Source: Phytophthora quininea
Lineage: Eukaryota > Oomycota > Peronosporomycetes > Peronosporales > Peronosporaceae
Reading direction: 5' to 3'
Length of the DNA stretch: 64,000 nt
NCBI GenBank assembly: GCA_011947345.1
Contig: JAAVTG010000005.1
Span: 1 to 64,000, forward strand
The notes under the pieces were generated by a model that did no database searches, was not told where the DNA came from, and saw nothing but the letters and a program-made list of their open reading frames with translations. The first letter of the stretch is position 1. Every line of letters starts with the position of its first letter. Made by a program: the position numbers and the translations under genes. Shown here one piece after another: positions 62,360 through 64,000 of this stretch.

Positions 62360-64000
62360 ATGAACTCGTCCCAGCTCGAGGATCCGCTGGCGCTGGAGCA
62401 GGCGCTGGCGTTCGCGGATACCTGCGAGATCGACAACGAGGACGAGGCGGCGGCCAACCGAGATGCGGAGCTGGACGCGCTGCTGGCGGACGTGCAGGGC
62501 GGCGGGCTCTTCTCCGCAGACCCGTCGCTGGACCTGGTGATGGAGCCGCTCAAGCCGCTGCCCGCGGGCCAGTTCACGGGGCTCATGATGGAGTCCGCCA
62601 GTGAGTCGGACGCGAGTCTGGACGCGGCGCTAGCGGCGCTCTCCACGCAGGGCGACGGCTCTAGCAGCGACGACGCCGCAGCCAAGACGGCGACAGCCGA
62701 TTCGTATGTTAAACGGACCAAGAAGCCCAAGAGAGAGGGCACCGTCGCCCGTGCGAGATGCAGAGTCGCAGGAAGCAGCGGAGCCGATGCAGACTGATAC
62801 ACAGGTCAAGAAGCCCACCAAAAGAGGGTGCGCAGACAGAGAGAGGAACTATTGTACCTGCGAGTGAAGGTCAAGGAGATGGAGAGCAGTCTCGAGGAGC
62901 TCAGAGTGCGCGAGGCCAACAATAAGGCCAACTCGCCCAGCGAGAGCTCTGGCAACAATGGTCAGCCGTCGCTGCTGGCGACGGTCTGGCAGAGTCTCGC
63001 CAACAGACAATACAAGGACCGAGAACGCGCCGAGCAGGAGAACCGCAAGCTGAAATCGACGCTCGAAGGACAGATCAAGCTGGCCAAGTGTCTCGAGCAG
63101 ATTCTGGAGGACCAACCGGATGGAGAGGTGCGTGCTTGCTTGTTTGATGAATGTTTGCTGTTGATATTGATGGTGTTTGCTTTCTCTCGCAGATGATGTC
63201 GGCGCCTCCCCATCCTGACCAGACCAAGCTGCTGGTTTCGTCGCTTTGCAACGAGAAAAACACCCACGCAGAGCTTCGTTCTCGTCTTGATGCTGGCTTC
63301 AATGAGCTCCAATCGACGTACAAGCCGAGCAAGTACGTGGCGCTCGAGAAGGAAAAATTTGACGTCAAGGTCACGTCGAGCTTAGACAATGGCATCGCAC
63401 TGCAGTTCATTGGCTTCAAGCGGGTGCCATTCCCGCAAGAGGTGGCTGCGCGAGGAATATGGCGCTTCACGGCGCACGAGGCCTCGAAACAAACAGCCTA
63501 CTTCTACGAAGAGGTGAGTAGTCTCAAGCGTAAAATGCCATCATGTTGGTCTGTAGCTAACGAACTTGATTGTCTTGCAGCATGAAGCTTCGTCGACGCA
63601 TACGGTGGTTCGGACTTTCGGCCACAAGATCGAGACTGAGCATGCGAGCTTAGATTACCGCGTCGAGAACGTGATTGAGTGTCGCAAACGCGGAGACCGC
63701 ATCATGATCCTGTCCCGCGGCCTTGCGAAGCCCATTAAGTTCTCGGCGGCGCCTGTGAACGGCATCCGCTTCCATGAGAACGGGTGGCTTGTCGTCGAGA
63801 AGGCGTCGGCCCCCGACGGCTCGGCCAAGGGCAAGTGGGCGACCATCTCGTCGTGCATGGAGCTCACGCCCATCTTTGCAGACGACGCCCTGGACCAGGA
63901 TTTTACGGTCGGCGCGCTTACGAATTTCGTGATCGACTCGTTCCACCGCAACATACACGTGGGCGAGGACCTCGTGGCGGGCATCATGATGGACGAGGCC
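62360..64000 (+). CDS. M96-type protein, partial at window end, two frame breaks
   Basis: ATG at 62360 (MNSSQLEDPLALEQALAFAD). The GC-rich first exon is alanine/aspartate-rich (about 130 residues). One base is missing in GAGGGC (about 62735) to reach PSPVRDAESQEAAEPMQTD and one in AGAGGGTG (about 62822-62828) to reach RRQREELLYLRVKVKEME. Coil 2 TVWQSLANRQYKDRERAEQE, LAKCLEQILEDQPDGE. Introns 63128-63192 and 63514-63580. The C-terminal domain has KRVPFPQEVAARGIWRF, VVRTFGHKIETEHASLDYR, VIECRKRGDRIMILSRGL, GWLVVEKASAP, CMELTPIFADDALDQDFTVG and LTNFVIDSFHRNIHVGEDL, still open at 64000. GC content is higher than in its relatives. Confidence 0.85.

Overview
The window looks like nuclear DNA of an oomycete, most probably Phytophthora or a close relative. 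Genes are compact with short introns (about 50-70 bp, GTRNGT...YAG). Several starts carry an initiator-like TCAYTYYNCAWTTT element. The gene set fits too: an LRR/cysteine-rich multi-pass membrane protein of the oomycete 'WLGC' type, an oomycete-style bZIP factor, and above all a very large paralogous family that I recognise as the 'M96 mating-specific protein' family of Phytophthora. The family name is from memory; membership is read directly from shared sequence.

M96-type members fill most of the window: about 31 copies, intact, damaged or truncated, on both strands. A full member has (1) an acidic N-terminus of 40-120 residues, (2) a basic cluster running into a first leucine-rich coil (pattern RKEELxYLRxxVxxLxxxL), (3) a second coil opening with a conserved tryptophan (WxxxAxRQxxRRxxxExENxxLRxxL...AKxLxxxLxRR), and (4) a C-terminal domain of about 230 residues with conserved D(E/S)xY, a VPF/MPF-type box, W(K/R), FVExxRxVFV and a final amphipathic helix (VExxLxxE). 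I infer a START-like fold for (4). An intron usually separates (3) from (4); a second often splits (4).

Layout: 1-4.85 kb, four M96 genes; 4.9-7.45 kb, LRR/WLGC membrane protein; 7.5-9.1 kb, repeat-like sequence; 9.1-18.6 kb, two WrbA-type quinone reductases, an ARF GTPase and a delta-9-type desaturase interleaved with three M96 members; 18.6-32.5 kb, eight M96 members including an inverted pair; 32.75-48.15 kb, a large inverted duplication whose arms each carry two M96 genes and a bZIP factor, the left arm also holding a 2.8-kb segment with a pogo-like transposon remnant, with two more M96 genes in the centre; 48.2-64 kb, eleven M96 members almost all on the minus strand, one split by a nested transposon insertion.

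The genes appear to be shuffled exon-wise: some copies share a nearly identical exon 2 but different exon 1, or the reverse. This fits concerted evolution by gene conversion. Many members need single-base frame corrections, mostly a missing base in a short homopolymer. Part of the apparent pseudogenisation may therefore be sequencing error, and I kept lightly affected members as CDS. No rRNA, tRNA or CRISPR array was seen.
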